64,000 nt of DNA, taken from NCBI RefSeq assembly GCF_900631955.1, contig NZ_UZWD01000004.1, positions 124,001 through 188,000 on the forward strand, given 5' to 3'. The position numbers and the translations under genes are program-made. This document shows, in pieces, positions 10,122 through 18,169 of this stretch. Each line of letters opens with the position of its first letter. Position 1 is the first letter of the stretch. The notes below the pieces were generated by a model. The model saw only the letters and a program-made list of their open reading frames with translations. It searched no databases and was not told the origin of the DNA. Origin of the DNA: Devosia equisanguinis. GTDB lineage: Bacteria; Pseudomonadota; Alphaproteobacteria; Rhizobiales; Devosiaceae.

Positions 10122-10694
10122 TCATTCGGCAGCGTCTGCCATCTGGGTGGTCCAGGCCAAGGCCGGGTTCGACATGAACTCTTCGTCGGGAATGTCCGCC
10201 AGAGCTGCGCTGTAATTGGCTATGACCTTGGTGGCGATAATGGCGACGACATCGAGCACATTGGCCCGGCTGTAGCCTGCCGCCAGAAAGACCGGCACGG
10301 CCTCAGGCGCCTCTCCCCGTGCCGCGACCACTGCCCGCGTGAACGTCCAGAGGGCCGCCAGCTTCTGGTCCGCTGGTGGTCGGCCGGCGCGCAACGCGGC
10401 GATCGTTGCCTCGTCCATGCCTGCCTGCCGCGACAGGAATGTGTGCCCCATCGTGCAATATCGGCAGCCATGGAACACATTGACGGCCTGGTACGCCACT
10501 TGCTGCTCGATGGCGCTCAGCGTCGAACTGGCAATTTGCCCCCAAAGTGTTTCATAGCCCACCAGCGCACTGGGGCTTTCTGCCAGGGTGGCGTGCATTT
10601 TGGGCGTAAAACCCCATGCTGCCGAAACCGAGGCCAGTGTCGCTTTGGACCCCTCGGGCGCGGTCTGGGCTGTGTGCAGTGTAAAGGCTGGCAT
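10122..10694 (-). CDS. Carboxymuconolactone decarboxylase / AhpD-like family protein
   Basis: About 190 residues. The CRYC motif followed by TMGH in the central helix is the CXXC...H centre of AhpD-like peroxidase-type members. I prefer the ATG at 10694 (MPAFTLHT) because AGGAG stands six bases before it; in-frame ATGs at 10700 and 10715 also exist. It probably works as a small redox protein. It is divergent from a LysR gene whose LTTR-type box lies between them, so regulation by that LysR protein is likely. Confidence 0.9.
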   Translation of the reverse strand: MPAFTLHTAQTAPEGSKATLASVSAAWGFTPKMHATLAESPSALVGYETLWGQIASSTLSAIEQQVAYQAVNVFHGCRYCTMGHTFLSRQAGMDEATIAALRAGRPPADQKLAALWTFTRAVVAARGEAPEAVPVFLAAGYSRANVLDVVAIIATKVIANYSAALADIPDEEFMSNPALAWTTQMADAAE

Positions 10695-10769
10695 GAGCAT
10701 CTCCTGTTGGTCCATGGCCGCGAACAGGAATATTGCCGCTGAAAGATCAGATAAATGACATGACTATCC

Positions 10770-10790
10770 GCATATTCGTGCGCATTATGC
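10770..10790. promoter_or_regulatory. Candidate LysR-type box (GCATA-N11-TATGC)
   Basis: A perfect inverted repeat GCATA / TATGC with 11 bases between the arms stands just before the lysR start and about 75 bp upstream of the divergent AhpD-like gene. This matches the T-N11-A format of LysR-regulator binding sites and the usual divergent arrangement. Confidence 0.5.
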
Positions 10791-10794
10791 AGGA

Positions 10795-11688
10795 ATGAAA
10801 CTCGCAGATCTGAGCCTTATCCAGGAGATCGCCCGGCATGGCAGCTTCGCCGCTGTGGCCCGCCAGCGCGATGTAGACGCGTCTTCCATCGGGCGCATTG
10901 TCGCGGGCATCGAGCACGAACTCGGTTTCCGGCTGTTTGCGCGAACGACGCGCCGGATGGAGCTGACAGAAGCGGGAACCCTTTACCTGTCCCGTGTCGG
11001 TCCCTTGAGTGAAGAGCTAGACAGGGCAGTGGAAGAGTGCAGGGCCATGCAGGTTGAACCAAGGGGCACGCTGCGCCTCTCGGCCTCCGCCACCTTTGGC
11101 CAACGCATCATCGTGCCCCGTTTGAGCGCCTTCCGCGCGCTGTATTCGGCTGTCACGGTCGAGGGGGTGTTTTCGGACAGCACCATCGATCTGGTCGCGG
11201 ACCGTGTCGACCTTGCCATCCGATTGGCCCCGATGATTGATGGCGACTATGTCGTGAGCAAGCTCATGGACACACGATACCGCGTTGTCGCCGCGCCGGA
11301 CTATCTGCGCCGGGCGCCCCGGCTGGAACAGCCTGAGGATCTGGCCCATCACAGGGCCATCCTCTTTCCCTATCGGGATTACCGGTCCAGATGGATATTC
11401 CGCGACGCCGCCGGCACCCTCACCGAGCAGGCGGTCGAGGGCGATCTGGTCCTCTCACCGGCAGGTGCCATCCGCGACGCCGCTCTTGCCGGCCTGGGTC
11501 CCGCGCTCCTTCCGGATTGGCTGATTTCCGAGGACATCGAACAGGGGCTGTTGCAGACCTGTATCGGAGGTTGGGATGTCACCGCGACGCGCTTCGATAC
11601 GGCTGCGTGGCTGATTTATCCCAGCCGCAGTTTTCTTCCCGCCAAAGTGCGCGCGATGATTGAATTCCTTCGCCGGTCGATGGCTTAG
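10795..11688 (+). CDS. LysR-family transcriptional regulator
   Basis: A 297-residue regulator. The N-terminal winged helix (about residues 1-60) contains GSFAAVARQRDVDASSIGRI and FARTTRRMELTEAG; the rest is the type 2 periplasmic-binding-like effector domain. It is transcribed away from the AhpD-like and SDR genes, which are its likely targets. It is the last clearly intact gene before a decayed accessory stretch. Confidence 0.93.
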   Translation: MKLADLSLIQEIARHGSFAAVARQRDVDASSIGRIVAGIEHELGFRLFARTTRRMELTEAGTLYLSRVGPLSEELDRAVEECRAMQVEPRGTLRLSASATFGQRIIVPRLSAFRALYSAVTVEGVFSDSTIDLVADRVDLAIRLAPMIDGDYVVSKLMDTRYRVVAAPDYLRRAPRLEQPEDLAHHRAILFPYRDYRSRWIFRDAAGTLTEQAVEGDLVLSPAGAIRDAALAGLGPALLPDWLISEDIEQGLLQTCIGGWDVTATRFDTAAWLIYPSRSFLPAKVRAMIEFLRRSMA

Positions 11689-11785
11689 ATTTGGACGCAA
11701 CGCCTCAATCCTCAACTACGGAATACCGATCACGATCCTCAAGGGGTGATTTGGGGCAGTGGAGTAGAAAATCCCTAATTCAGAA

Positions 11786-11884
11786 CGTCCGCTTTGCAGA
11801 GCGCACAACGGATAGAGAAACGACCGAAATGGGGCGCGTAACCGCCGGTCTGTTCTCGACCCCATTGTGGTCATTTACGTCGAC
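11786..11884. repeat. Dispersed repeat, copy 1
   Basis: This stretch aligns over about 100 bp with 62522-62620 in the same orientation. Shared blocks include GTCCGCTT, AATGGGGCGCG, GACCCCA and GGTCATT, with diverged bases between. Neither copy is inside a recognisable gene. It looks like a degraded member of an interspersed repeat family; the family name is not known to me. Confidence 0.6.
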
Positions 11885-11953
11885 CTAGGATGTCACTGAC
11901 ACCTGCCATTCGTTCCTCTTTGCCGTGACCTCGAACCAGATATCGCCAGAGGC

Positions 11954-12277
11954 CTAGCAAAGCCCTCCAGCAAAATCCGACTGTCGGCCATTGGCAAAGG
12001 CTTTGATCAGCCGTTCAAAGATGTTCTCCGGCTCGCAATTTCTTCTTGGATCGAATACTGGCAGCAAAACTGAGTTCCTGTCGAAAAGCTCGACAGGCGA
12101 GGGGCTCTTTACCGATTGATCCGTCCAAAATCCGACGATGGGGAAAACTCCTGCGAGGGGATCGATAACATTGTGTGCGTCTCTACTTCCAAACAGACTC
12201 TGCACTGTTAAGGTGTGAACGACAGGTTGGGGGGAGCAGATGGTGTCATCAACGGGTAAGTGGGCGGCATATATCAT
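11954..12277 (-). CDS. Hypothetical protein (doubtful)
   Basis: A 107-residue open frame with fairly protein-like composition (for example NIFERLIKAFANGRQSDFAG near the C-terminus) but no family I recognise and no clear ribosome-binding site. It lies just upstream of the type ISP fragment, on the opposite strand. It may be a remnant or spurious. Confidence 0.25.
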   Translation of the reverse strand: MIYAAHLPVDDTICSPQPVVHTLTVQSLFGSRDAHNVIDPLAGVFPIVGFWTDQSVKSPSPVELFDRNSVLLPVFDPRRNCEPENIFERLIKAFANGRQSDFAGGLC

Positions 12278-12349
12278 CCGGATGGCGGGCGCTTATCTGG
12301 TATCAAAAGCAATTCCGGCTAAACCACACCTGCTCGAGGGCGTGCATTG

Positions 12350-12596
12350 ATGGATCTTTCGGCATACGTCGCCAATCTCGACAAGCGCTTTCAGACCGGA
12401 ATCGCGCGAGAGCATAGCTATCGGGGCGACTTGCAAAACCTGCTTCAGGCCTTGGCTCCGGACACTCTCACCACCAACGAGCCCGCAAGGATCGCTTGTG
12501 GCGCGCCCGATTACATTATTACCGATCAAAAGACGGCAGTGGATGTGGGCTACATAGAGGCCAAAGACATTGGCCGTTCGCTTGATGACAATGAGC
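12350..12596 (+). pseudogene. N-terminal fragment of a type ISP restriction-modification enzyme
   Basis: About 82 residues beginning MDLSAYVANLDKRF and including LLQALAPDTLTTNEPARIAC, GAPDYII and YIEAKDIGRSLDD. This is the start of the N-terminal nuclease-like domain of single-chain type ISP restriction-modification enzymes, normally well over 900 residues. The frame is cut by the IS element at 12597. Nothing downstream of the IS (from 13903) continues the gene, so the rest has been deleted. Confidence 0.75.
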
Positions 12597-12821
12597 TGCT
12601 GCCGGTTCGGTGGACACGAAGTTAGGCTAGCTTAGCTTGCTCTTCGTATTGCACGGGGCTGAGATAGCCCAGCGTCGAGTGTCGGCGCCTCGGGTTGTAG
12701 AAGCGCTCGATATAGTCGAACATATCGGCCTTGGCATCGTCCCTGGTGCGATAGACCTTGCGGGCGGTGCGTTCGGTTTTGAGCGAGGAGAAGAAGCTCT
12801 CCATCGCCGCGTTCTGCCCCT

Positions 12822-12846
12822 CAAAACGATTCACAGGATCGTTTTG
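12822..12846. repeat. Palindromic insert in orfB (CAAAACGAT-N7-ATCGTTTTG)
   Basis: A perfect 9-bp inverted repeat with a 7-base loop lies within an in-frame insertion of about 57-60 bases in the transposase gene. Compared with the usual family sequence from memory, the protein gains roughly 20 residues (EFKPIRDSGQNDPVNRFEGQ) just before the DDE glutamate block. Confidence 0.65.
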
Positions 12847-13140
12847 TCCGCTGTCGCGGATTGGCTTGAACTCCCAGACATTGCCGGACCGGCTCATCGA
12901 GCAGGTGATGCCATGATCGGCCATCAGCCGCTGGAACTGCTCGGATGTATATTGGCTGCCCTGGTCGGAGTGGTGCAGCAGGCTGTCGGGTTTGCCGCGA
13001 CGCCAGATCGCCATGATCAGCGCATCGGTCACCAGTTGAGCGACCATCGATGAGCTCATCGACCAGCCCACCACCCGGCGGGAGTAGAGGTCGACCACTG
13101 CCGCCACATAGAGCCAGCCCTGGGCCGTCCAGATGTAGGT

Positions 13141-13153
13141 GGACCGAAGGTCC
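13141..13153. repeat. Short palindrome in orfB (GGACC-N3-GGTCC)
   Basis: A perfect 5-bp inverted repeat with a 3-base loop sits inside an apparent 20-base insertion. That insertion shifts the transposase reading frame between QKWIAEF and TYIWT. The length of the insertion is judged against the usual family sequence recalled from memory. Confidence 0.55.
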
Positions 13154-13555
13154 GCGAAGCGAATTCGGCGATCCACTTCTGGTTCGGCGCCGACGCCACG
13201 AACGCCCGGTCCAGGATGTTGGGCGAGACCGCATGGCGCTGCCCGCCATCCTTGGGCAAGCCCCGCCGGCGGGGACGTGCCCGCAGGCCTTTTTTGCGCA
13301 TCAGCCGTTCGATGCGATGGAGACCCGCATCGAGCCCTTCGGCCAGCACGTCGTGCCAGACCCTTCGAGCGCCATAGGTGCGATCGCTGCCGGAAAAGCT
13401 GGAACGGATCCCGGCGACGAGCATCTCATCATACTGAGCCCTTCTACTCGGCGAGCGGTTGAGCCAGGCATGGAAGCCCGAGCGAGACACACCGAGCGCC
13501 TCGCAGATCCACGAGACCGGCCAGATCCCTCGGTGCTTCGCCACGAAACAGAACC

Positions 13556-13849
13556 TCATATCGAGTCCCTGGCGAAGTAGGCCGCGGCTTTTTTTAGAAT
13601 ATCGCGCTCCGCCTTGAGCTTGGCCAACTCCCGGCGCAGCTTCTCGATCTCGAGCTGCTCGGGCTTCATCTGACCATGGCCGGGGAAGGCCTGCTGTGGA
13701 TCGGCAGACGGCTCGCGCACCCATTTGCGCAACACGTTCACATGCAGGTCCAGATCACGGGCCGCCTGCGCCACCGCAACGCCCCGTTCCCTCACCAGCT
13801 TAACAGCCTCGAGCTTGAACTCCCGGCTGAACTTGCGTCTCTCCATCAA
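13556..13849 (-). CDS. IS3-family transposase orfA
   Basis: A 97-residue protein with the N-terminal helix-turn-helix (RRKFSREFKLEAVKLVRERG, then AQAARDLDLHVNVLRKWV) and a C-terminal leucine-zipper segment (LEIEKLRRELAKLKAERDIL). It is intact and overlaps the start of orfB. OrfA alone regulates transposition; the fused OrfAB made by frameshifting is the transposase. Confidence 0.93.
   Translation of the reverse strand: MMERRKFSREFKLEAVKLVRERGVAVAQAARDLDLHVNVLRKWVREPSADPQQAFPGHGQMKPEQLEIEKLRRELAKLKAERDILKKAAAYFARDSI
13589..13595 (-). promoter_or_regulatory. Programmed -1 frameshift site (A7)
   Basis: On the coding strand the run AAAAAAAG stands at the orfA/orfB overlap. Slipping back one base turns ILKKAAAYF into KKSRGLLRQG, which enters the orfB frame. 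This is the standard IS3 arrangement for making the OrfAB fusion. Confidence 0.7.
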
Positions 13850-14186
13850 AACTCTCCAGTTCCAAAAACACCTTAACTCGGTGTCCTCAAAACCGGCAGC
13901 AGCTCAGTGCGCATGGCTATATGGAACTCATCCCTGTCCCGGGGGCGCCTGCGGCCTTAGGGACGTGTCAGCATGGACATGAGCATGAGTCCTGATCTGG
14001 GGTCACTTGAACCAGGAACACTTCCGGATGCACTCCTGGCCGAGCGGAACAAGGGACAACAGCAATCGCCGAACTCTTGCCATGCGGTCCCGTCACGATT
14101 GCTCGCGGCATCGCTTGTATGATGTGACCAATCGTACCATTGCCAAACCTACGCCGTCTGCTAACCAATAGGGCAGGGTGGGATAG

Positions 14187-14540
14187 ATGCAAAAGCTTCG
14201 GCCATATTTGAGCGAAGTCACGCGAGCACTTTTGGTGCTGGCGCTTGTCATGCTCAATCTTGGCATGCAGCCGCTGCCATCGGTGGCTTTCGATGGTTTG
14301 TCCTTCACTGTGGTTGGAACTGAGAATTGCGGGCTCCCCGACGATTCCGGCAGAAACGACCACATACCGTGCCATGCCTGTCGGGTCGGTGCCGACATCA
14401 TCCTGCCTGCGCCACCGAACGTCGCCGAGCCACTGAAGCTAGACGTCTTTTTACTTTATTACAGCTACACGAACGATACAGCGCCTAGTGCGACCGTATC
14501 CGCTGCGCATCGCAGCCGAGGTCCCCCGCTTTTCGTCTGA
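14187..14540 (+). CDS. DUF2946-like small exported protein with CHAC motif
   Basis: A 117-residue protein with an N-terminal hydrophobic segment (ALLVLALVMLNLGMQPLPS) and a Cys pair in PCHACRVGAD. The C-terminus RSRGPPLFV resembles the ends of the two other proteins of this type in the window (19600-19980 and 30179-30562). It leads the block with cytochrome c and MbnP/MbnH genes, 280 bp upstream of them. A role in copper or haem protein handling is suggested only by context. Confidence 0.75.
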   Translation: MQKLRPYLSEVTRALLVLALVMLNLGMQPLPSVAFDGLSFTVVGTENCGLPDDSGRNDHIPCHACRVGADIILPAPPNVAEPLKLDVFLLYYSYTNDTAPSATVSAAHRSRGPPLFV

Positions 14541-14771
14541 CATCTGGCAGCACTGCCTGAGCAGGTGCTCCCGTTTACGTCGCCCCGTTTTTCGTGAGCG
14601 TCTCTATTTCAGAGCGCGAGCAGCCCATTGCTTTGGCCGGCTGCGTCCGGCCGGGGAGCTGGGCCGCACGATTCTCGGTAAGACGACGGTGTCGGCGGCC
14701 CCTCATTTGACAGCACCACTCGTGGCGACAATTGGCTTTGGTCCGCAGTAGCCGCCGACCCACGACCGTTT

Positions 14772-14794
14772 TTGACGGGCGTCATGCGCGTCAA
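14772..14794. promoter_or_regulatory. Candidate operator of TGACG/CGTCA repeats upstream of cytochrome c gene
   Basis: Three copies of the same pentamer occur in 22 bp: TGACG, then CGTCA, then CGTCA. They form both a perfect TGACG-GG-CGTCA palindrome (14773-14784) and a TTGACG-N11-CGTCAA pair. The site is about 30 bp before the start of the copper/cytochrome operon, where a repressor could block it. The regulator is unknown. Confidence 0.4.
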
Positions 14795-14823
14795 TGAAAA
14801 CAAAATAATAGGAGGAGTTTGAA

Positions 14824-15225
14824 GTGAATAGGTACGTACTGGTCCTGGGAGCCATGCTGTTGATGGCCGCCCCATCAGTCTCGCAAGATGATCTTGCGGC
14901 CGGGCAGAAGGTGTTCAACCGCTGTCAGGCATGCCACGCCGTGGGCGAAAATGCCCGCAACAAATCTGGTCCGGAACTGAACGGCATTGTGGGGCGTCCA
15001 GCGGGCACCGCCGTCAACTTCAATTATTCCAGCGCGATGCAAACTGCAGGCGCTGAAGGCCTGGTTTGGACGGCTGAGGACCTGAACGCTTTTCTTGAAG
15101 CCCCCAAGGACAAGGTGCCCGGCACCAAGATGGCATTTGGCGGCCTGAAGAAGCAGCAAGACCGAGACAATCTGATTGCCTACCTCGCGACCTTCAGTGC
15201 CGACGGCACTGCGGCGCCACAATAG
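14824..15225 (+). CDS. Class I cytochrome c (c2-like), periplasmic
   Basis: A 133-residue soluble cytochrome. The GTG start at 14824 is preceded by AGGAGGAG. A signal peptide ends near residue 20, the haem site is CQACH (about residues 37-41), and a distal Met is available in GTKMAFGG. It resembles cytochrome c2/c550, which carries electrons to terminal oxidases or to di-haem enzymes. It is the first gene of a tight operon with MbnP and MbnH and could be the electron partner of MbnH (inference) or feed the cbb3 oxidase encoded further on. Confidence 0.93.
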   Translation: MNRYVLVLGAMLLMAAPSVSQDDLAAGQKVFNRCQACHAVGENARNKSGPELNGIVGRPAGTAVNFNYSSAMQTAGAEGLVWTAEDLNAFLEAPKDKVPGTKMAFGGLKKQQDRDNLIAYLATFSADGTAAPQ

Positions 15226-15239
15226 ACCTGGAGATATAA

Positions 15240-16181
15240 ATGCGTTCTTCTATCATTGCTTCAGCGTTCGCTCTATTGGTTTCACCAGCGATCGCAGATG
15301 AGGCCGTTACGATCAACTTCGCTGCGGATGTCGGCGGCAAGCCATTCTCTTGTGCCGAAACGTTCCCCGATATCGGGTCGGGCAAAACCACGATGTCGGT
15401 CACCGATTTCCGGCTCTTCGTGCATGATGCCGCACTCGTGCGCGCAGATGGCAGCCTCGCGCCGATCAGCCTCGAGCAGGATGGGCAATGGCAGTATGAA
15501 AATGCCGCTCTGCTTGATTTTGAGGATGGCACCGCAGCTTGCTCAAGCTCTGGCAATTCACCAACCAATACCAGTCTGCGCGGGACGGTCGAGGACGGCG
15601 AATATGTGGGTCTGGCCTTTACCATAGGTCTGCCTTTCGAGCTGAACCACGTCGACCCCACTGTCATGCCCGCGCCGCTAAACACTACGGGAATGTTCTG
15701 GAACTGGCAGTTCGGTTTCCGGTTCATGCAGGTGAATATGGTGCCCGTCGTTGCCGAGGCGGCAATGGCCGGGGAGGCGATGGGCGCTGGCCACGGCGAA
15801 GGTGAGGCCCATGCCAGCCACGGCGAGGGCGACGCCCATGCTGGTCACGGTGGCGGAGAGGCTGGGGCCATGGGCTGGTTTCTGCATCTCGGCTCCACGC
15901 TATGCGCCGCCAATTCGCAAACCGAGGCGCCCACCTCGCCCTGCGCCAATCCAAATCTGGTCACTGTGCTGTTTCCCGAATTCGATCCAGCCAGCAATGT
16001 CGTCGTGTTCGATCCCGGTCCGGTCGTGGCAGAAGCCGATATGACGGTGAATGCACCCGAAACCGCCCCGGGTTGCATGTCCTTCCCCGGCGACGCAGAT
16101 TGCCTGACCGTGATGACCAAGCTGGGTCTGGAATATGACGGCGTGGACGCGGGCGAGCAATTGTTCGCAACGGTGCGTTAA
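15240..16181 (+). CDS. MbnP-like copper-binding protein (four-Cys metallo-mystery pair family)
   Basis: A 313-residue exported protein (signal peptide to about residue 19). Cysteines at 38, 101, 222, 235, 279 and 288 include the four-Cys pattern of the family. The core motif GMFWNWQFGFRFM (about 151-163) holds Trp154 and Trp156. In characterised MbnP a Trp is oxidised to kynurenine by MbnH and then helps bind copper (family knowledge). Residues 184-204 form a His/Gly-rich insertion (GHGEGEAHASHGEGDAHAGH) that probably adds metal-binding sites. It sits directly upstream of mbnH with a 3-bp gap, so the pair is almost certainly functional together. Confidence 0.9.
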   Translation: MRSSIIASAFALLVSPAIADEAVTINFAADVGGKPFSCAETFPDIGSGKTTMSVTDFRLFVHDAALVRADGSLAPISLEQDGQWQYENAALLDFEDGTAACSSSGNSPTNTSLRGTVEDGEYVGLAFTIGLPFELNHVDPTVMPAPLNTTGMFWNWQFGFRFMQVNMVPVVAEAAMAGEAMGAGHGEGEAHASHGEGDAHAGHGGGEAGAMGWFLHLGSTLCAANSQTEAPTSPCANPNLVTVLFPEFDPASNVVVFDPGPVVAEADMTVNAPETAPGCMSFPGDADCLTVMTKLGLEYDGVDAGEQLFATVR

Positions 16182-16184
16182 GCC

Positions 16185-17342
16185 ATGTTGAAGGGCAGCG
16201 TCGCATTGATCCTGGTCATGGGTGTCGCCATGCTCGGCACTGATGCCGCGGAGCATTTCGCTTGGCCTATTCCGGCGTGGATGCCGGCGCCGCCCGTTCC
16301 GAAAGACAACCCGATGAGTGCCGCCAAGGTAGAGCTTGGCCGGCACTTGTTCTACGATTCCCGTCTCTCACGTGACGGCACGGTTGCCTGTGCATCCTGC
16401 CACGAGCAGTCAAAAGCTTTCACTGACGGGCGGGAGTTGTCCGTTGGTGTTGATTCTACAGTCGGCGTTCGCAATGTGCCGTCGCTGGCAAATGTCGGTT
16501 ACATGCCCCAATTGACCTGGGGCAACCCACATATGACGACGCCTGAATTTCAGGCCCTTGTACCCCTGTTCGGCGACAATCCTCTGGAAATGGGATCGGC
16601 GGGGCAGGAAGCGCGGATCTTCGCCGCACTGGCTGACGACCCCTATTATGCAGAGGCCTTTTCCAGGGCGTTTCCCGAACGGCCGGCGATTGATCTGTTC
16701 ACGGTGACACGGGCCCTTGGCGCTTTCCAGCGCACCCTTATTTCCCTCGATAGCCCCTATGACCGGTTCAAGTATTGGGGCGAGACCGACGCGATCTCGG
16801 ATGCTGCCAAGCGCGGCGAACAACTTTTCTTCGACCACCGGTTCGAATGCTATCACTGCCACACTGGCATCATGTTCTCGGACAACCTGCAGACCTCTCG
16901 CAGCCCCGTCGTCGAGCGCGGCAACCACAATAATGGCCTCTACAATATCGATGGCAGAGGGGCATATCCGCCGCAGGCAACCGGTTTCATCGAATTCACC
17001 GGCAATCCCGCAGACATGGGCCGCTTCCGCACGGCGAGCCTTCGCAATGTCGGGGTTACGGCGCCATATTTTCACGATGGCTCGGCGGCCACGCTTGAAG
17101 ACGTGTTGGACCACTATGCCAATGCCGGGCGCGTCATCGCGGAGGGTCCATACGCGGGAGACGGTTCGAAGAACCCCTACAAGGACACGATGATCGTGGG
17201 CTTCAAGGCCAGCGACCAGGAGATCGCGGATATCATCGCTTTTCTGAACAGCTTGACCGACGAGACCTTCCTCACCAATCCCGACTACGCTGATCCATGG
17301 CCCGAGGGCCATGCTGCCTCGATCAACAGGGTCATGCCATGA
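16185..17342 (+). CDS. MbnH-like di-haem enzyme (MauG/CCP superfamily)
   Basis: A 385-residue periplasmic protein with an N-terminal hydrophobic export segment. It has two c-type haem sites, CASCH (residues 69-73) and CYHCH (222-226), and the family blocks LGRHLFYDSRLSRDGTVAC and FHDGSAATLEDVLDHYA. MbnH oxidises a tryptophan of its partner MbnP (family knowledge); the adjacent mbnP and the cytochrome c gene support the same role here. Its stop overlaps the start of the next gene (ATGA). Confidence 0.92.
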   Translation: MLKGSVALILVMGVAMLGTDAAEHFAWPIPAWMPAPPVPKDNPMSAAKVELGRHLFYDSRLSRDGTVACASCHEQSKAFTDGRELSVGVDSTVGVRNVPSLANVGYMPQLTWGNPHMTTPEFQALVPLFGDNPLEMGSAGQEARIFAALADDPYYAEAFSRAFPERPAIDLFTVTRALGAFQRTLISLDSPYDRFKYWGETDAISDAAKRGEQLFFDHRFECYHCHTGIMFSDNLQTSRSPVVERGNHNNGLYNIDGRGAYPPQATGFIEFTGNPADMGRFRTASLRNVGVTAPYFHDGSAATLEDVLDHYANAGRVIAEGPYAGDGSKNPYKDTMIVGFKASDQEIADIIAFLNSLTDETFLTNPDYADPWPEGHAASINRVMP

Positions 17343-18151
17343 AACGGTTCGTTCTGCTTCTGCTCCTATTTCTGGCGCAGCCTGCAGCCGCGCACGAGTT
17401 CCTGCTCGGCGACCTGCAGATCATCCATCCCGCGATCCCAGCGACACCGCTGGATGGCGACACGGCCCATATCTATATGGCGCTGGTCAACAATGGTACG
17501 GAGCCTGAGCGGCTGCTCGCCATCGAGACCGCCTATGGCAAAGCCGTTCTCGAACGCCAGGTCACTGACGCAAATGGGGTCGCCACGCAGCAGAAAATGG
17601 CCTGGATTGACATTCCACCCGGTGAGACGGTGCTGCTCATCCAGGGCGAATTCCGTGGTCGCGTAGAGGGCCTCAAAGAACCGCTTGTGGAAGGCGGCGA
17701 ACTTGATGGCGCTTTCGTTTTCGAGAAACGAGGCCGCTTCAAGATGTTTTTCATGATCGACCCGATCGAGCCGATCGAGGAATTGCCTATGCAGGCCAGC
17801 GAGCGCGCCGACACATCGGAGGCGACACTGGCCATTGCGGCGGCCCTGCGCGCGGAGCTGGGCGAGGACACGGCCATAGCGCCGCTGGCAATCGTGGGGG
17901 ATGTCGCCATTGCCGGGTGGACGCGCGGTGACATCGGCGCGCGCGCCTTTCTGCGCAAACGCGCAGGTTCATGGCAGGTCGTCTTATGGTCGGGTCCGAG
18001 TCTGCTGCTGCCGGCCACGCTGACCAGCCTGGGCGTTGGCGTGCAGACCGCGGATCAATTGCGCAAGGAACTGGCGGCCGGCGAAACGGCCCTTGGCCGC
18101 GACTACATCACGCGTTTCGATGCCTTCGCCGGCACCGTTCCGCTGAACTGA
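17339..18151 (+). CDS. PCuAC-like domain fused to copper-uptake-associated domain
   Basis: A 270-residue exported protein; MKRFVLLLLLFLAQPAAAHE is a clear signal peptide. Residues of about 20-150 resemble a copper chaperone PCu(A)C domain (IIHPAIPATPLDGDTAHIYM) but lack the full His/Met copper motif. Residues of about 160-270 (EATLAIAAALRAELGED, RAGSWQVVLWSGPSLL) resemble small proteins annotated as copper uptake system-associated. The start at 17339 overlaps the mbnH stop by ATGA. A periplasmic copper delivery or scaffold role is inferred. Confidence 0.85.
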   Translation: MKRFVLLLLLFLAQPAAAHEFLLGDLQIIHPAIPATPLDGDTAHIYMALVNNGTEPERLLAIETAYGKAVLERQVTDANGVATQQKMAWIDIPPGETVLLIQGEFRGRVEGLKEPLVEGGELDGAFVFEKRGRFKMFFMIDPIEPIEELPMQASERADTSEATLAIAAALRAELGEDTAIAPLAIVGDVAIAGWTRGDIGARAFLRKRAGSWQVVLWSGPSLLLPATLTSLGVGVQTADQLRKELAAGETALGRDYITRFDAFAGTVPLN

Positions 18152-18169
18152 ATTCTGGAAGGATCAAGC

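Larger units (their letters stand above)
11689..12349. other. Gene-poor interval with a dispersed repeat
   Basis: About 660 bp without a convincing gene. It contains one copy of a roughly 100-bp dispersed repeat (11786-11884) and a weak minus-strand open frame (11954-12277). It leads into the remnant of a restriction-modification gene, so the whole interval looks like degraded accessory DNA. Confidence 0.6.
12622..13595 (-). pseudogene. IS3 transposase orfB, disrupted
   Basis: The DDE integrase-type transposase is recognisable in two frames. The first part (to about 13145) holds MRFCFVAKHRG and APNQKWIAEF. After a frame change it resumes at TYIWTAQGWLYVAAVVDL with HSDQGSQYTSEQF, AAMESFFSSLKTERTARKVY and FYNPRRRHSTLGYLSP. 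The break coincides with a roughly 20-base insertion containing GGACC-TTC-GGTCC next to the first catalytic Asp region. A second insertion of about 20 codons, in frame, sits before the catalytic Glu (between NVW and NAAMESFF). The enzyme should be inactive. Confidence 0.85.
12597..13902 (-). mobile_element. IS3-family insertion sequence (about 1.3 kb), degenerate
   Basis: Terminal inverted repeats begin TGCTGCCGGTT at both ends and match over about 32 bp with a few differences. The element ends in the TG...CA expected for IS3. It carries orfA and a frameshifted orfB joined by an A7 slippery run. Four flanking bases (GAGC left, GCTC right) extend the inverted repeat, and there is no matching direct repeat. 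This fits loss of one side by an adjacent deletion after insertion into the type ISP gene. Two palindrome-bearing insertions disrupt orfB. Confidence 0.88.

Noticed and set aside
13903-14186. A short frame after the IS (ending HGHEHES) as continuation of the type ISP gene.
   Set aside because: It has no similarity to that enzyme family and is far too short; the interval shows no convincing gene.
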